This document shows, piece by piece, positions 9,582 through 19,168 of a stretch of DNA of 52,078 nucleotides. Every line of letters starts with the position of its first letter. Position 1 is the stretch's first letter. A program made the position numbers and the translations under genes. The DNA comes from Paenibacillus terrae. Its GTDB lineage: Bacteria > Bacillota > Bacilli > Paenibacillales > Paenibacillaceae. The stretch covers positions 771 through 52,848 of the forward strand of contig NZ_PNXQ01000009.1 in NCBI RefSeq assembly GCF_005217525.1, written 5' to 3'. Below the pieces are notes generated by a model. It worked only from the letters and a program-made list of their open reading frames with translations, was not told the DNA's origin and did not search any database.

Positions 9582-10173
9582 CGGAGCAGGGCGTGCAGGC
9601 AGCGTCAGCCGAAAGACGAACGAAACGGATATTCAGCTATCTTTTGCGGTAGACGGTACAGGACAAGCGGAAATTGAGACAGATGTTCCTTTTCTGAATC
9701 ATATGCTGGATTTGTTCACCAAGCATGGACAATTTGACCTGAACGTACAGGCCAGAGGGGATGTTGATATCGACGACCACCATACCGTAGAGGACATTGG
9801 TATCTGTCTGGGGCAAACCTTGCTGGAATCGTTAGGCGATAAAAAAGGAATCAAGCGGTATGCCAGCGTCTTTGTACCGATGGATGAGGCGCTCGCGCAG
9901 GTCGTCATTGATCTAAGTAACCGACCCCATTTTGAGTATCGAGCGCAGTATCCGTCCCAGCAGGTAGGAAGCTTTTCGACGGAGCTGGTGCATGAGTTTC
10001 TGTGGAAATTCGCGCTGGAGGCTCGTATGACGCTGCACGTCATTGTTCACTATGGGCAAAATACCCACCATATGATCGAGGCGGTGTTCAAGGCACTGGG
10101 ACGTGCGCTGGATGAAGCGACATCCATTGACCCGCGGGTAACGGGAGTGCCTTCGACGAAGGGAGTGCTGTAG
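9559..10173 (+). CDS. hisB: Imidazoleglycerol-phosphate dehydratase
   Basis: Dehydrates imidazole glycerol phosphate to imidazole acetol phosphate; monofunctional, without an HAD phosphatase domain. The metal-binding signatures DIDDHHTVEDIGICLG and HHMIEAVFKALGRALDEA are present. The ATG at 9559 is 6 nt after AGAAGG and gives 204 residues; an ATG at 9565 is the alternative. An in-frame upstream ATG lies deep inside hisD and was not chosen. Confidence 0.95.
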   Translation: MAMGNENNGAGRAGSVSRKTNETDIQLSFAVDGTGQAEIETDVPFLNHMLDLFTKHGQFDLNVQARGDVDIDDHHTVEDIGICLGQTLLESLGDKKGIKRYASVFVPMDEALAQVVIDLSNRPHFEYRAQYPSQQVGSFSTELVHEFLWKFALEARMTLHVIVHYGQNTHHMIEAVFKALGRALDEATSIDPRVTGVPSTKGVL

Positions 10174-10176
10174 TCC

Positions 10177-10806
10177 ATGTCCATTGCTATTGTGGATTAC
10201 GGCAGAGGCAATCTGCATAGTGTGAGCAAGGCGGTTGAGCGCCTTGGCTATGAGGCTGTAGTGACAGGAGATGCGAAGGTGATTCGTTCCGCCAGCGGTG
10301 TGATTTTGCCGGGTGTAGGGGCGTTCGGAGACGCTATGGAGCATTTGCGCTCCAGCGGCCTGGATCGAGTCATTCAGGAGGTTGCGAGCGCCGGACAGCC
10401 GCTGCTTGGCGTTTGCCTGGGGATGCAGCTGCTGTTCACTCGTGGCGAAGAATATGGCAGCCATGAGGGGCTGGATATTTTGCCGGGAGAGGTCGTGCGC
10501 TTTGCTCCTGATCTGGGTGTAAAGGTACCGCATATGGGCTGGAATCGTCTGCACATGACGCAGCCGGAACATCCATTGTTGCAAGGCTTGGAGGAAGGGC
10601 ATGTGTATTTTGTACATTCTTATCATGCCAAGCCGGAGGTAGAAAGCGATTTGCTGGCGGTGACCGATTACGGCGGGCCGGTAACAGCTATCGTAGGCAG
10701 AGGCCATGTATACGGTATGCAGTTCCATCCGGAGAAGAGCGGGGAAATGGGAATGCGACTGCTTCGTCAGTTTTTGCAACTGGCTGAGGCGGAAAAGCGA
10801 GCGTAA
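10177..10806 (+). CDS. hisH: Imidazole glycerol phosphate synthase glutaminase subunit
   Basis: Class I glutamine amidotransferase that feeds ammonia to HisF. The 209 residues contain the nucleophile elbow GVCLGMQLL (Cys near residue 80) and the His/Glu of FHPEKSG near the C-terminus. N-terminal VDYGRGNLHSV is typical of HisH. It starts 3 nt after the hisB stop. Confidence 0.96.
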   Translation: MSIAIVDYGRGNLHSVSKAVERLGYEAVVTGDAKVIRSASGVILPGVGAFGDAMEHLRSSGLDRVIQEVASAGQPLLGVCLGMQLLFTRGEEYGSHEGLDILPGEVVRFAPDLGVKVPHMGWNRLHMTQPEHPLLQGLEEGHVYFVHSYHAKPEVESDLLAVTDYGGPVTAIVGRGHVYGMQFHPEKSGEMGMRLLRQFLQLAEAEKRA

Positions 10807-10850
10807 TTACACACAGGTATTTTTGAATAAGCTCACAAGGGGGTCATACT

Positions 10851-11582
10851 TTGTTCACGATATATCCGGCGATTGATATTCGCGATGGCAAATGTGTACG
10901 GCTGGTGCAGGGTGATTATAACCAGGAGACGATATACAATGAAAATCCGGTGGAGGTGGCCCGGGAATGGGAGCGCTTGGGCGGTTCCTACATTCATTTG
11001 GTCGATCTGGACGGTGCTAAAGCGGGTCAACCTGTGAATGATGAGCTGATCGGACGCATCGCGTCTGCGGTACAGGTCCCTGTACAGGTGGGTGGCGGCT
11101 TGCGTACGCGCGAGCATGTGGAGCGGCTGTTGTCACTGGGCGTGAGCCGCGTGATTTTGGGCACGGCGGCGATTGAGGACCGCGCTTTTACGGAAGCGGT
11201 GCTGGGCACCTACGGCGACCGGATCGCTATTGGTCTGGATGCACGAAATGGCTATGTAGCGACGCGCGGATGGCTCGAAACCTCGGAGGTTCGAGCAGAT
11301 GAATTGGCTGCGGAGCTGGCTTCCAAGGGAGCGGAAACGTTTATTTTCACAGATATTTCCCGCGACGGAATGATGCAGGGGCCTAATGTGGAGGCGATCG
11401 TGGCACTTGCGAAAAGCAGTGGACGCACCGTAATTGCTTCCGGCGGTGTCAGCAAGATGGACGATCTGATTACGTTGAGTGCCTATGCGCAAAAAGGTGT
11501 AGGCGGCGCTATTGTGGGTAAGGCATTGTATACAGGTAGCATTGATTTACAGGTCGCCGTACAAGCTGTAGCAAAGGCATAG
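10851..11582 (+). CDS. hisA: ProFAR isomerase HisA
   Basis: TIM-barrel isomerase converting ProFAR to PRFAR. N-terminal [19 protein letters not shown] carries the catalytic Asp; the second half has [14 protein letters not shown] and IASGGVS. 243 residues. The start is TTG, 11 nt after AAGGGGG; no ATG or GTG in a better position exists. Confidence 0.95.
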   Translation: MFTIYPAIDIRDGKCVRLVQGDYNQETIYNENPVEVAREWERLGGSYIHLVDLDGAKAGQPVNDELIGRIASAVQVPVQVGGGLRTREHVERLLSLGVSRVILGTAAIEDRAFTEAVLGTYGDRIAIGLDARNGYVATRGWLETSEVRADELAAELASKGAETFIFTDISRDGMMQGPNVEAIVALAKSSGRTVIASGGVSKMDDLITLSAYAQKGVGGAIVGKALYTGSIDLQVAVQAVAKA

Positions 11583-11593
11583 GGGGAGTAGGC

Positions 11594-12352
11594 ATGCTGG
11601 CTAAACGTATTATTCCCTGCTTGGACGTAAAGGATGGCAGGGTAGTTAAGGGCGTCAATTTTGTGAATTTACGTGATGCAGGCGATCCGGTAGAGCTGGC
11701 GGCGCTTTATGACCGGGAAGGGGCGGACGAAATCGTATTTCTGGATATTTCCGCTTCGGTTGAAGGTCGTGCGACTATGGAAGAGGTAGTTCGCCAGACA
11801 GCCGGGGAAATTGCCATTCCCTTCACCGTGGGCGGCGGAATATCGCATGTCGATGATATGAAGCGCATCCTGCGTGCAGGGGCGGATAAAATCGGTATTA
11901 ATACGGCGGCCGTTCGTAACCCTCAGCTAATTGCGGAGGGTGCGCGCAGCTTTGGCTCACAATGTATCGTGGTTGCGATTGATGCCAAGTACAACGAGGC
12001 TTGGGGCGAGTGGGAAGTATATACGCACGGAGGGCGCACGCCATCGGGCATTCGGGCCTTAGCCTGGGCCAAGGAGGCTGAACAGCTGGGGGCAGGCGAA
12101 ATTCTGCTGACCAGCATGAATGCGGACGGAACCAAGGATGGTTTTGACCTGCCGCTGACCTCTGCGGTGTCGGATACCGTGGGTATTCCGGTCATTGCTT
12201 CCGGTGGAGCGGGCAAGCAGGAGCACTTTTATGATGTGTTTACGGCGGGTAAAGCGGATGCCGGATTAGCGGCAACGATTTTTCATTATAAAGAAATAGG
12301 AATCCCCGAGCTAAAACGGGATTTGAAGCGCAGAGGAGTGGAGATACGATGA
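11594..12352 (+). CDS. hisF: Imidazole glycerol phosphate synthase cyclase subunit
   Basis: TIM-barrel partner of HisH; makes IGP and AICAR. Catalytic Asp near residue 11 in [16 protein letters not shown] and the second Asp in [15 protein letters not shown]. The 252 residues are standard. ATG follows AGGGGGAG. It overlaps hisIE by 4 nt. Confidence 0.97.
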   Translation: MLAKRIIPCLDVKDGRVVKGVNFVNLRDAGDPVELAALYDREGADEIVFLDISASVEGRATMEEVVRQTAGEIAIPFTVGGGISHVDDMKRILRAGADKIGINTAAVRNPQLIAEGARSFGSQCIVVAIDAKYNEAWGEWEVYTHGGRTPSGIRALAWAKEAEQLGAGEILLTSMNADGTKDGFDLPLTSAVSDTVGIPVIASGGAGKQEHFYDVFTAGKADAGLAATIFHYKEIGIPELKRDLKRRGVEIR

Positions 12353-13089
12353 GCAACGAATTGAACCAGCAGCTATCTCTGGAACAGGTATTGGATAATA
12401 TCCGCTGGAATGAAGCGGGGCTTGTCTCGGCGATTGTGCAGGATGATGCCACGCTTCAAGTATTGACGCTGGCCTATATGAATCGAGAATCGCTGAAGCT
12501 TTCTCTGGAATCGGGAGAGACATGGTTTTGGTCCCGTTCCAGACAGGAGCTGTGGCACAAAGGGGCAACGTCGGGGAATACGCAAAAAATCACCTCCATC
12601 CAGCTGGATTGTGACGGTGACGCTCTGCTCGTCCGTGTAATTCCCAATGGTCCCGCCTGCCATACCGGAGAAACGAGCTGCTTTTTCCGTGATATTTCCG
12701 TGCCAGGAACAGCTGTAGCTCCTGCTAAGGATAATGCCGGGGGCCAAGCGTCAGTGACGACTCAAACGGGCACGGCTCATGCGGCATCAGACCGCTTTGA
12801 AGTGCTTGCCCAATTGGAAGCAATCATTAAGGAGCGGGAAGTGACACGTCCTGAAGGGGCCTATACGACCTACCTTTTTGACAAAGGCGTGGATAAGATT
12901 CTAAAAAAGGTTGGCGAAGAAGCGTCCGAGACGATCATTGCTGCCAAAAATAAGGATAATGAGGAGCTTCGTCTGGAGGTCAGTGATCTGATCTATCACT
13001 TGCTGGTACTGTTACAAGAGCGCAAACTACCGCTGGATGATGTGCTGGCTGAGCTGAACCGTCGTCATGAGCGTCCCCGTCGTGATTAA
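12349..13089 (+). CDS. hisI: Bifunctional PR-AMP cyclohydrolase / PR-ATP pyrophosphatase (HisIE)
   Basis: The N-terminal cyclohydrolase part has [19 protein letters not shown] and the metal-binding [11 protein letters not shown] plus HTGETSCFF. The C-terminal MazG-like pyrophosphatase part has [12 protein letters not shown] and [13 protein letters not shown]. The two are joined by a low-complexity linker around residues 122-150 rich in A/G/T/Q. 246 residues. Start ATGA overlaps the hisF stop. With this gene the operon lacks only hisC. Confidence 0.96.
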   Translation: MSNELNQQLSLEQVLDNIRWNEAGLVSAIVQDDATLQVLTLAYMNRESLKLSLESGETWFWSRSRQELWHKGATSGNTQKITSIQLDCDGDALLVRVIPNGPACHTGETSCFFRDISVPGTAVAPAKDNAGGQASVTTQTGTAHAASDRFEVLAQLEAIIKEREVTRPEGAYTTYLFDKGVDKILKKVGEEASETIIAAKNKDNEELRLEVSDLIYHLLVLLQERKLPLDDVLAELNRRHERPRRD

Positions 13090-13125
13090 AATGGGTGATG
13101 TAGCGCTGAGAGAGGGGAGAGCCGC

Positions 13126-13950
13126 ATGAAAATTGACTATCATACGCATCATACCCGCTGTGGTCATGCGATAGGAAATCTGGAAGAGTATGTGCAGCAG
13201 GGTATTCGGCTGGGACTGGATCAGCTCGGCCTGTCCGATCATATGCCGCTACTGCATGTAAATCCGGCCGACTATTACCCGGAGATGGCGATGCCTATGG
13301 AAGAGCTGCCCCGATATGTGGAAGAATGTCTGGAACTAAAGGAACGTTATAAGGGACAGATTGACATTCGTGTCGGCTTGGAAGGCGACTACGTCGAGGG
13401 CTGGGAACGGGAAATCGAAGACATCATCACCGCATATCCGTGGGATTATGTGATTGGCTCGGTCCATTTCCTAGGTGAATGGGATGTCACGGACTATCGC
13501 CAGGTACACCATTGGGAAGGTAAAAATGTGCTGGAGGTGTACCGCACTTATTATGATGCAGTTACCAAAGCGTCAGCTACCGGATTGTATGACATCATGG
13601 GGCATCTGGATGTCATTAAGCGCTTCGGCCACTATCCGAAGCTGGAGGAAGCGGAGGAGCTGCGCGAGCTGGAGCGCTCCACACTATCGGCCGTTGCCCG
13701 CAGCGGGCGGGCGATCGAGCTGAACGCATCGGGGCTATCCAAGCCCTGTGCGGAGATGTTCCCGAGCCGACGCATGCTGGAGGAGGCATTGTCGCTGGGC
13801 ATCCCGCTGACGGTAGGTTCGGATGCACATGATCCGGCGAAGCTGTCCGAGCATTTGGAGAAGGCGCGTGCGCTTTTGCATGAGGTCGGATATCGTGAGC
13901 TTGCCGTATTCCGACAGCGTGAGCGCTCGACGGTGCCGTTGACGCTTTGA
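13126..13950 (+). CDS. hisJ: Histidinol-phosphatase, PHP family
   Basis: 274-residue PHP-domain phosphatase with the metal ligands in IDYHTHHTRCGHA, LSDHMPL, VGLEGDY, GSVHFLG, GHLDVIKRFG and GSDAHDP. It dephosphorylates histidinol phosphate, the step the operon otherwise lacks. It follows hisIE by 36 nt with a GAGGGGAG ribosome-binding site. In B. subtilis hisJ is located elsewhere, so its presence as the last gene of the operon is a difference from that species. Confidence 0.9.
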   Translation: MKIDYHTHHTRCGHAIGNLEEYVQQGIRLGLDQLGLSDHMPLLHVNPADYYPEMAMPMEELPRYVEECLELKERYKGQIDIRVGLEGDYVEGWEREIEDIITAYPWDYVIGSVHFLGEWDVTDYRQVHHWEGKNVLEVYRTYYDAVTKASATGLYDIMGHLDVIKRFGHYPKLEEAEELRELERSTLSAVARSGRAIELNASGLSKPCAEMFPSRRMLEEALSLGIPLTVGSDAHDPAKLSEHLEKARALLHEVGYRELAVFRQRERSTVPLTL

Positions 13951-13991
13951 TGTCTATGTTCTGCCTAAATATAGCCTATATAGCCCGATGA

Positions 13992-14036
13992 CCAGCCGAA
14001 CGCTGCCTTTTTACACATGAAGGCGCGTGCGGCTAT
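13992..14036 (+). terminator. Hairpin at end of his operon
   Basis: Nested arms AGCCG/CGGCT and GCCTT/AAGGC. The T content after it is modest, so termination may be inefficient. Confidence 0.45.
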
Positions 14037-14130
14037 TTGGCTTATTCACTCATTTTTCAGCGGCTGAGCCAGAGCCTGGTTCCGTTTTTTGGGATGAGGT
14101 ATACCCTACTGTCAAGTCGTTTTGAAGTTG

Positions 14131-14139
14131 TGGTATACT
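14131..14139 (+). promoter_or_regulatory. Extended -10 promoter before the TPR gene
   Basis: TGGTATACT is an extended -10 element (TGn-TATACT). The -35 region is poor. It is 42 bp before the TPR gene start. Confidence 0.5.
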
Positions 14140-14180
14140 GAAGGGTATGAACATGCCAGTTACAGTTAAAGGAGGTGCCT

Positions 14181-15971
14181 TTGTTATTTATGAAAGGGAA
14201 ACATCTGCGAGCTTCGGGACCTAGCCCTAAGATTATTGTTTTGCGTTTCGACGCATCTTTCTTTTTTGAGAAAGCTGTGCGCTCGCTTGATCGCAATCAT
14301 TATGACAAGGCATTGAAATATTTTCGCAAAGCCGTTGAATATGAACCGGATAATCCGGTGAATCATTGCAATATGGCGGGTATATTATCAGAGATGGGGG
14401 ATTATGCAGGTTCGAATGAGATCCTGTCCTCTGTTCTGAGCGACGTAGACCCGTCGATGACAGAGTGTTACTTCTATATGGCGAATAATTACGCCAATAT
14501 GGAGCAGTTTGAAGAAGCGGAGAAAGCCTTGGTCACGTATTTGGAGGAGGACGAAGAAGGACAGTTTCTCGATGAAGCCGAGGAAATGATGGAGCTGCTC
14601 TATTATGAGTTGGACCGTCCAACCAAGCTGAACCGCATTAAGGCCCGGCAGGGAGTGGTCGAGCATGATCAGGCCCGTGTCCTGCTGGAGGAAGGGAAGT
14701 TTGCTCAGGCGGCCCAATTGCTTAAGCAAATTTCAGAGGAACAGCCGGACATGTTCGCTGCGCGGAACAATCTGGCGCTGGCGTATTACTACATGGGACT
14801 GTTTCAAAATGCGAAGACTACCATTCTTCGGGTGCTGGAGGATGAACCGGGTAATTTGCATGCGCTGTGCAACCTGGCGATCTTTTATCAGCATGAGGGC
14901 GGCGGCCCAGAATTGGATCGTCTGATTCAAACGTTGACGGTCACCATACCATTTCAGGAGGAGCAGGTATTCAAGCTGGCTACTACGATGGGGATTCTCG
15001 GACGTCATGAGGAGGCTTACAGACATTTCCGCAGGTTGCTTCAAGGCGGCGGAGAGGATAATGATGACGCCTCCCTGTATCATTATACGGCAGTGGCTGC
15101 CAGCAATACGGGAAGATATGCAGAAGCTCGGCGGTTGTGGGGGCATTTGCAAAAGCAGGATGCTTCCTCGGAAGTTCCGCGGTTTTTCCTGTCCCGGCTG
15201 GAGGAGCTCCAGCAGGAGGGTACACCGCTACAAGTGCTTAGCTACCATTACCACCTCCCCTTTGAGGAACAATTCCGCATGTGGGAGAAGTTCGGAGCTG
15301 ACCAGGTGCCTGACAGTATGAAGCGGGACCCGCTAATCCGGTCTTCCTTCTTCTGGGCGTTGCGCCACGGCGATCGAGCAACACAGCTTCAAGTCATTCA
15401 GGCGCTAAGCCTGATCGGTGACGATGAGGTGCGGCAGGCATTGGAATCCTTCGTAGAAGACCCGGATCAGGAAGGCGAGTTGAAACGGCGCGCCTTGCAG
15501 GTGCTGCAAGAGCTGACGGAGCCGCCAGTTAAGGACATACAGGAGATAAATCAGGAAACGGAACGAATTCTGCGACCAGAGTCAGAGAAGGTTCACCATG
15601 TATCCGAAGATGAGGTGCCTGCCCATTCAACTGTCCATCCAGAATGGCAGGCAGTGCTGGATAAGGTACTTGGCGTGATGAGCAAGCCGTCCGATCCGGT
15701 CATGCTGCGCGATTTGAGGTCACTTTGGCTGGAATATCTGGATCGGCTTGCCCCGGAGGTCCCGATTGTTCAGCATACTGAGGGATGGGCAGCGGCGCTG
15801 GAATACTTGACAGCCAAAATGAATCATCATTCGGTGACCTATCAGGAAGTAGCTGACCGTTATGGTATTTCCGTATCGACCGTAAGCCGCTATGCACGCC
15901 AGATTGACAGCGTGTGCGGTATCAAGCAGAAGATGAAACAGCCGCTTTCCACGTTTAAAAAGCAGGTCTGA
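14181..15971 (+). CDS. TPR-repeat protein with C-terminal helix-turn-helix (YvcD-like)
   Basis: 596-residue soluble protein. TPR-like helical pairs run from about residue 20 to 290: ALKYFRKAVEYEPDNPVNHCN, NNLALAYYYMGLFQNAKTTI and NLAIFYQHEGG are clear repeats. The middle has few landmarks. The last ~45 residues (VTYQEVADRYGISVSTVSRYARQI) read as an HTH. The TTG at 14181 is 5 nt after AAAGGAGG; the GTG at 14175 overlaps that ribosome-binding site, and ATG at 14190 is 14 nt away. The place just before trxB matches B. subtilis yvcD, itself of unknown function. Confidence 0.75.
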   Translation: MLFMKGKHLRASGPSPKIIVLRFDASFFFEKAVRSLDRNHYDKALKYFRKAVEYEPDNPVNHCNMAGILSEMGDYAGSNEILSSVLSDVDPSMTECYFYMANNYANMEQFEEAEKALVTYLEEDEEGQFLDEAEEMMELLYYELDRPTKLNRIKARQGVVEHDQARVLLEEGKFAQAAQLLKQISEEQPDMFAARNNLALAYYYMGLFQNAKTTILRVLEDEPGNLHALCNLAIFYQHEGGGPELDRLIQTLTVTIPFQEEQVFKLATTMGILGRHEEAYRHFRRLLQGGGEDNDDASLYHYTAVAASNTGRYAEARRLWGHLQKQDASSEVPRFFLSRLEELQQEGTPLQVLSYHYHLPFEEQFRMWEKFGADQVPDSMKRDPLIRSSFFWALRHGDRATQLQVIQALSLIGDDEVRQALESFVEDPDQEGELKRRALQVLQELTEPPVKDIQEINQETERILRPESEKVHHVSEDEVPAHSTVHPEWQAVLDKVLGVMSKPSDPVMLRDLRSLWLEYLDRLAPEVPIVQHTEGWAAALEYLTAKMNHHSVTYQEVADRYGISVSTVSRYARQIDSVCGIKQKMKQPLSTFKKQV

Positions 15972-16010
15972 TACCTGCTCCAAACACCACCTAAAGGAGG
16001 CAACAAACGT

Positions 16011-16964
16011 ATGTATAAATCCATAATTATTGGTACAGGTCCTGCAGGCTACACAGCAGCTATTTATTTGGCGCGTGCAAACATGAATCCACTGATCATT
16101 GAGGGAATGCAGCCCGGCGGGCAGCTTACCACAACGACTGAAATTGAAAATTTTCCGGGTTTTGAGCAGGGCATCCTCGGACCTGAGTTGATGGATAACA
16201 TGCGCAAGCAGGCCGAACGCTTTGGCGCTGAATTTACTTCCGGCTGGGTAGAGGAAGTGGATTTCAGCAAGCGTCCTTTTAAAGTGAAGGTAGAGGGAAA
16301 AGGCATCATTGAGGCGGAGTCGGTGATTATTGCTACAGGAGCATCCGCCAGATATCTCGGTATTCCGGGTGAACAGGACAATGTAGGACGCGGAGTCAGC
16401 ACTTGCGCCACCTGCGACGGCTTCTTTTTCCGTGAGAAAAAGATCATTGTAGTGGGTGGTGGCGATTCAGCCATGGAGGAAGCGAGCTTCCTGACCCGGT
16501 TTGCTTCCAGTGTAACCTTGGTTCACCGTCGCGATGAGCTGCGGGCATCTAAAATTATGCAGGATCGCGCACGGGAAAATGAAAAAGTACATTGGGCGTT
16601 AAACCGGACTCCTTTGGAGGTCGTAACGGGAGAGACGGGATTAAAGGGCTTGAAGGTACACAATAATGAGACGAATCAGGATGAGCTGATCGAGGCAGAT
16701 GGTGTTTTCGTGGCAATCGGACATACGCCTAATACGGGCTTCCTGAATGGTCAAATCAGTACAGACGATCATGGCTATATTCAAGTGAAGCCTGGAACGA
16801 CAGAAACGAACATTCCCGGGGTATTTGCCTGCGGGGACGTGCAGGATAACCGTTATCGTCAAGCCATTACGGCTGCGGGAACGGGTTGCATGGCGGCTAT
16901 GGACTGCGAGAAATATCTCGAAGGCAGCGCTGTTCATGACTGGAGCGAAACACTGGATCAATAA
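16011..16964 (+). CDS. trxB: Thioredoxin reductase
   Basis: 317-residue FAD/NADPH enzyme that reduces thioredoxin. FAD motif IIGTGPAGYTAAIYLARA at the N-terminus, redox-active CATC in STCATCDGFFF, NADPH motif VVGGGDSAMEEA and the C-terminal FAD signature GVFACGDVQDNRYRQA are all present. AAAGGAGG precedes the ATG. It is 39 nt after the TPR gene, as in B. subtilis. Confidence 0.98.
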   Translation: MYKSIIIGTGPAGYTAAIYLARANMNPLIIEGMQPGGQLTTTTEIENFPGFEQGILGPELMDNMRKQAERFGAEFTSGWVEEVDFSKRPFKVKVEGKGIIEAESVIIATGASARYLGIPGEQDNVGRGVSTCATCDGFFFREKKIIVVGGGDSAMEEASFLTRFASSVTLVHRRDELRASKIMQDRARENEKVHWALNRTPLEVVTGETGLKGLKVHNNETNQDELIEADGVFVAIGHTPNTGFLNGQISTDDHGYIQVKPGTTETNIPGVFACGDVQDNRYRQAITAAGTGCMAAMDCEKYLEGSAVHDWSETLDQ

Positions 16965-17040
16965 AGAAAGCTACAGGATACAGTATGGCTAAGGTAGGGG
17001 CTAGGGTAGGCCCTGTTAAGCCGTGTCTTAGATTCAGGAA

Positions 17041-17080
17041 GAGAAAGCCTGCTGCATCTGCACAGGCTTTCTCCTTTTTA
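17041..17080 (+). terminator. Terminator after trxB
   Basis: Eleven-bp stem GAGAAAGCCTG / CAGGCTTTCTC followed by CTTTTTA. Confidence 0.85.
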
Positions 17081-17252
17081 TGGAATATGAGACTTGAAAT
17101 TCCGCTAATCCTGCACTTTTCAACAGGGAAGTGTCCTTGACCGTAACGGGGGCTTCAATTATAGTTGGAACGTAGGTAACTATTATAAGTTCAAGATTTT
17201 AATCATATATTTCATACACAGTTTTTAAGTAAACATAAAGGTGGCTTGGAAC

Positions 17253-18203
17253 ATGTCTGAAAGTATCTATGTGGGTGTCGATTTGGGCGGTACAGCAATC
17301 AAGGTGGGCATTTGTAATGAAGACGGACAGCTTTTGCACACATACGAAGGACCAACGGAAACAGCTAAGGGCGTAGACGTTGTGATCAGCAATATCGAAA
17401 AATATGTGCGGCACATTGTTGAGCAATCTCCTTATGAATGGGATCAACTGAAGGGTGTCGGAGCGGGCGTTGCCGGTTTTACGAATGTTCGCGAAGGTAT
17501 TATAGTTCTCGCTCCCAACATTGGCTTTCGTGACGTACCGATTCGTGCGCTGTTGGAGGAACGGATCGGCAAGCCTGTAAAAATAGACAACGATGCTAAC
17601 GTCGCTGCACTTGGCGAAGCTTGGGCCGGGGCGGGCAAAGGCATAGAAAACTGCGTATGCTATACCCTGGGTACGGGTGTAGGCGGTGGTATTATTATCA
17701 ATGGGAAAATCTATCAGGGCTTCTCAGGTATGGCCGGAGAAATTGGCCACATTAGCGTCGTACCGGATTTGGAGGCCATTCAGTGTGGCTGCGGCAAAAT
17801 GGGCTGTCTGGAAACCGTATCTTCCGCAACGGGCATTATCCGTATGGCAAATGACGCTGTGGAACGTGGAGATCGGACTTCCCTGGCGCTGGTAGATCAA
17901 ATCGCAGCCAAGGAAGTATTTGATGCAGCCAAGGCCGGAGATGAGGTCGCGCTGCGTATCGTGAAGCGGGCTGCCTTTTATTTGGGTAAATCTATGGCAG
18001 CGGTTGCCACCGTGCTCAACCCGGAGCTGTTTATTGTAGGCGGTGGTGTTTCCAAAGCAGGCGATTTCTTGTTCGAAGAGATGCGTCTGGTATATGCCAA
18101 ACTGACACCTGAGCCACTCCAGCAAGGGGTATCTATTGTTCCGGCGGCGCTTGGCAATGACGCAGGTATCGTAGGAGCAGCGGGTTTGCTGCTGCGCTCC
18201 TGA
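17253..18203 (+). CDS. glcK: ROK-family glucokinase
   Basis: 316-residue ROK kinase that phosphorylates glucose to glucose-6-phosphate. ATP motif VGVDLGGTAIKVGI at the N-terminus, catalytic DND in KIDNDANVAALGEA, and the zinc-binding signature GEIGHISV then CGCGKMGCLE. The ATG at 17253 is 8 nt after AAAGGTGG; an in-frame GTG at 17241 overlaps that ribosome-binding site. Function is by family; a fructokinase or regulator role is unlikely because the full glucokinase pattern is present and no DNA-binding domain exists. Confidence 0.9.
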   Translation: MSESIYVGVDLGGTAIKVGICNEDGQLLHTYEGPTETAKGVDVVISNIEKYVRHIVEQSPYEWDQLKGVGAGVAGFTNVREGIIVLAPNIGFRDVPIRALLEERIGKPVKIDNDANVAALGEAWAGAGKGIENCVCYTLGTGVGGGIIINGKIYQGFSGMAGEIGHISVVPDLEAIQCGCGKMGCLETVSSATGIIRMANDAVERGDRTSLALVDQIAAKEVFDAAKAGDEVALRIVKRAAFYLGKSMAAVATVLNPELFIVGGGVSKAGDFLFEEMRLVYAKLTPEPLQQGVSIVPAALGNDAGIVGAAGLLLRS

Positions 18204-18256
18204 TCCATAGGTTACTGACATAGAGTGTGTTGAAGCAAAAGGAGAGGGAAGTCCAT

Positions 18257-19156
18257 ATGACAGACAACCTAAAAAACGCTGCGCCGTGGGCAACACTCAT
18301 TATTATTACGGGAATGTCAGGCGCAGGGAAGACCATTGCAGTGCAAAGCCTGGAAGATTTGGGCTTCTTCTGCGTTGATAATTTACCGCCTGTGCTGATT
18401 CCCAAGTTTGCTGAACTAATCGAGCAGTCCAACGGTAAGATAGGTAAAGTGGCGCTGGTGATTGACTTGCGTGGGCGAGAATTTTTTACGGCTTTGTCGG
18501 AATCATTGAACTATATTAAGGATCATTTTACGATTCATTGTGAGATTTTGTTCCTGAATGCCAACGACGGTGTTCTCGTACAGCGATACAAGGAAAGCCG
18601 TCGCCGTCACCCGCTTGCTCCGGATGGTATGCCTCTGGACGGAATACGACTGGAGCGCAAAATGCTGGAGGAGCTGAAAAGCTCGGCAACACAGGTCATT
18701 GATACAAGTGTGATGAAGCCTGCAACTTTAAAGGCGCGGATTATTTCCCGATTTTCTCATCTGGAGAGCAGCATGCTTTCCGTAAACATTACCTCTTTCG
18801 GCTTCAAATATGGTATTCCCATTGATGCCGATCTCATATTCGACGTGCGTTTCCTGCCCAATCCTCACTATGTGGACCAATTGCGGCCACACACCGGACA
18901 GGATAGTGATGTGTATGATTATGTTATGAAATGGCCAGAGACTCAGGCATTCCTGACCAAGCTGCTGGATATGTTACATTTTTTGATTCCGCAATACCGC
19001 AAGGAAGGCAAAAGCCAGGTCATTATCGGTATCGGGTGTACCGGTGGTAAGCATCGTTCTGTCGCGATATCTGAATATTTAGGAAAAATGCTGGGTGCCA
19101 GTGAAACAGAATCAGTTTCTGTTTCACATCGGGATGCTGATCGCGACCGGCATTAA
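18257..19156 (+). CDS. rapZ: RNase adapter / nucleotide-binding protein RapZ (YvcJ)
   Basis: 299-residue P-loop protein: Walker A GMSGAGKT near residue 18, then DNLPPVLIP, VIDLRGREFF and C-terminal GIGCTGGKHRSVAISE. In E. coli RapZ controls glmS sRNA decay; the B. subtilis homologue YvcJ hydrolyses GTP and affects competence. ATG at 18257 follows GGAGAGGG. First of the conserved rapZ-yvcK-whiA-crh cluster. Confidence 0.95.
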   Translation: MTDNLKNAAPWATLIIITGMSGAGKTIAVQSLEDLGFFCVDNLPPVLIPKFAELIEQSNGKIGKVALVIDLRGREFFTALSESLNYIKDHFTIHCEILFLNANDGVLVQRYKESRRRHPLAPDGMPLDGIRLERKMLEELKSSATQVIDTSVMKPATLKARIISRFSHLESSMLSVNITSFGFKYGIPIDADLIFDVRFLPNPHYVDQLRPHTGQDSDVYDYVMKWPETQAFLTKLLDMLHFLIPQYRKEGKSQVIIGIGCTGGKHRSVAISEYLGKMLGASETESVSVSHRDADRDRH

Positions 19157-19168
19157 TGAGGTGAAAAC

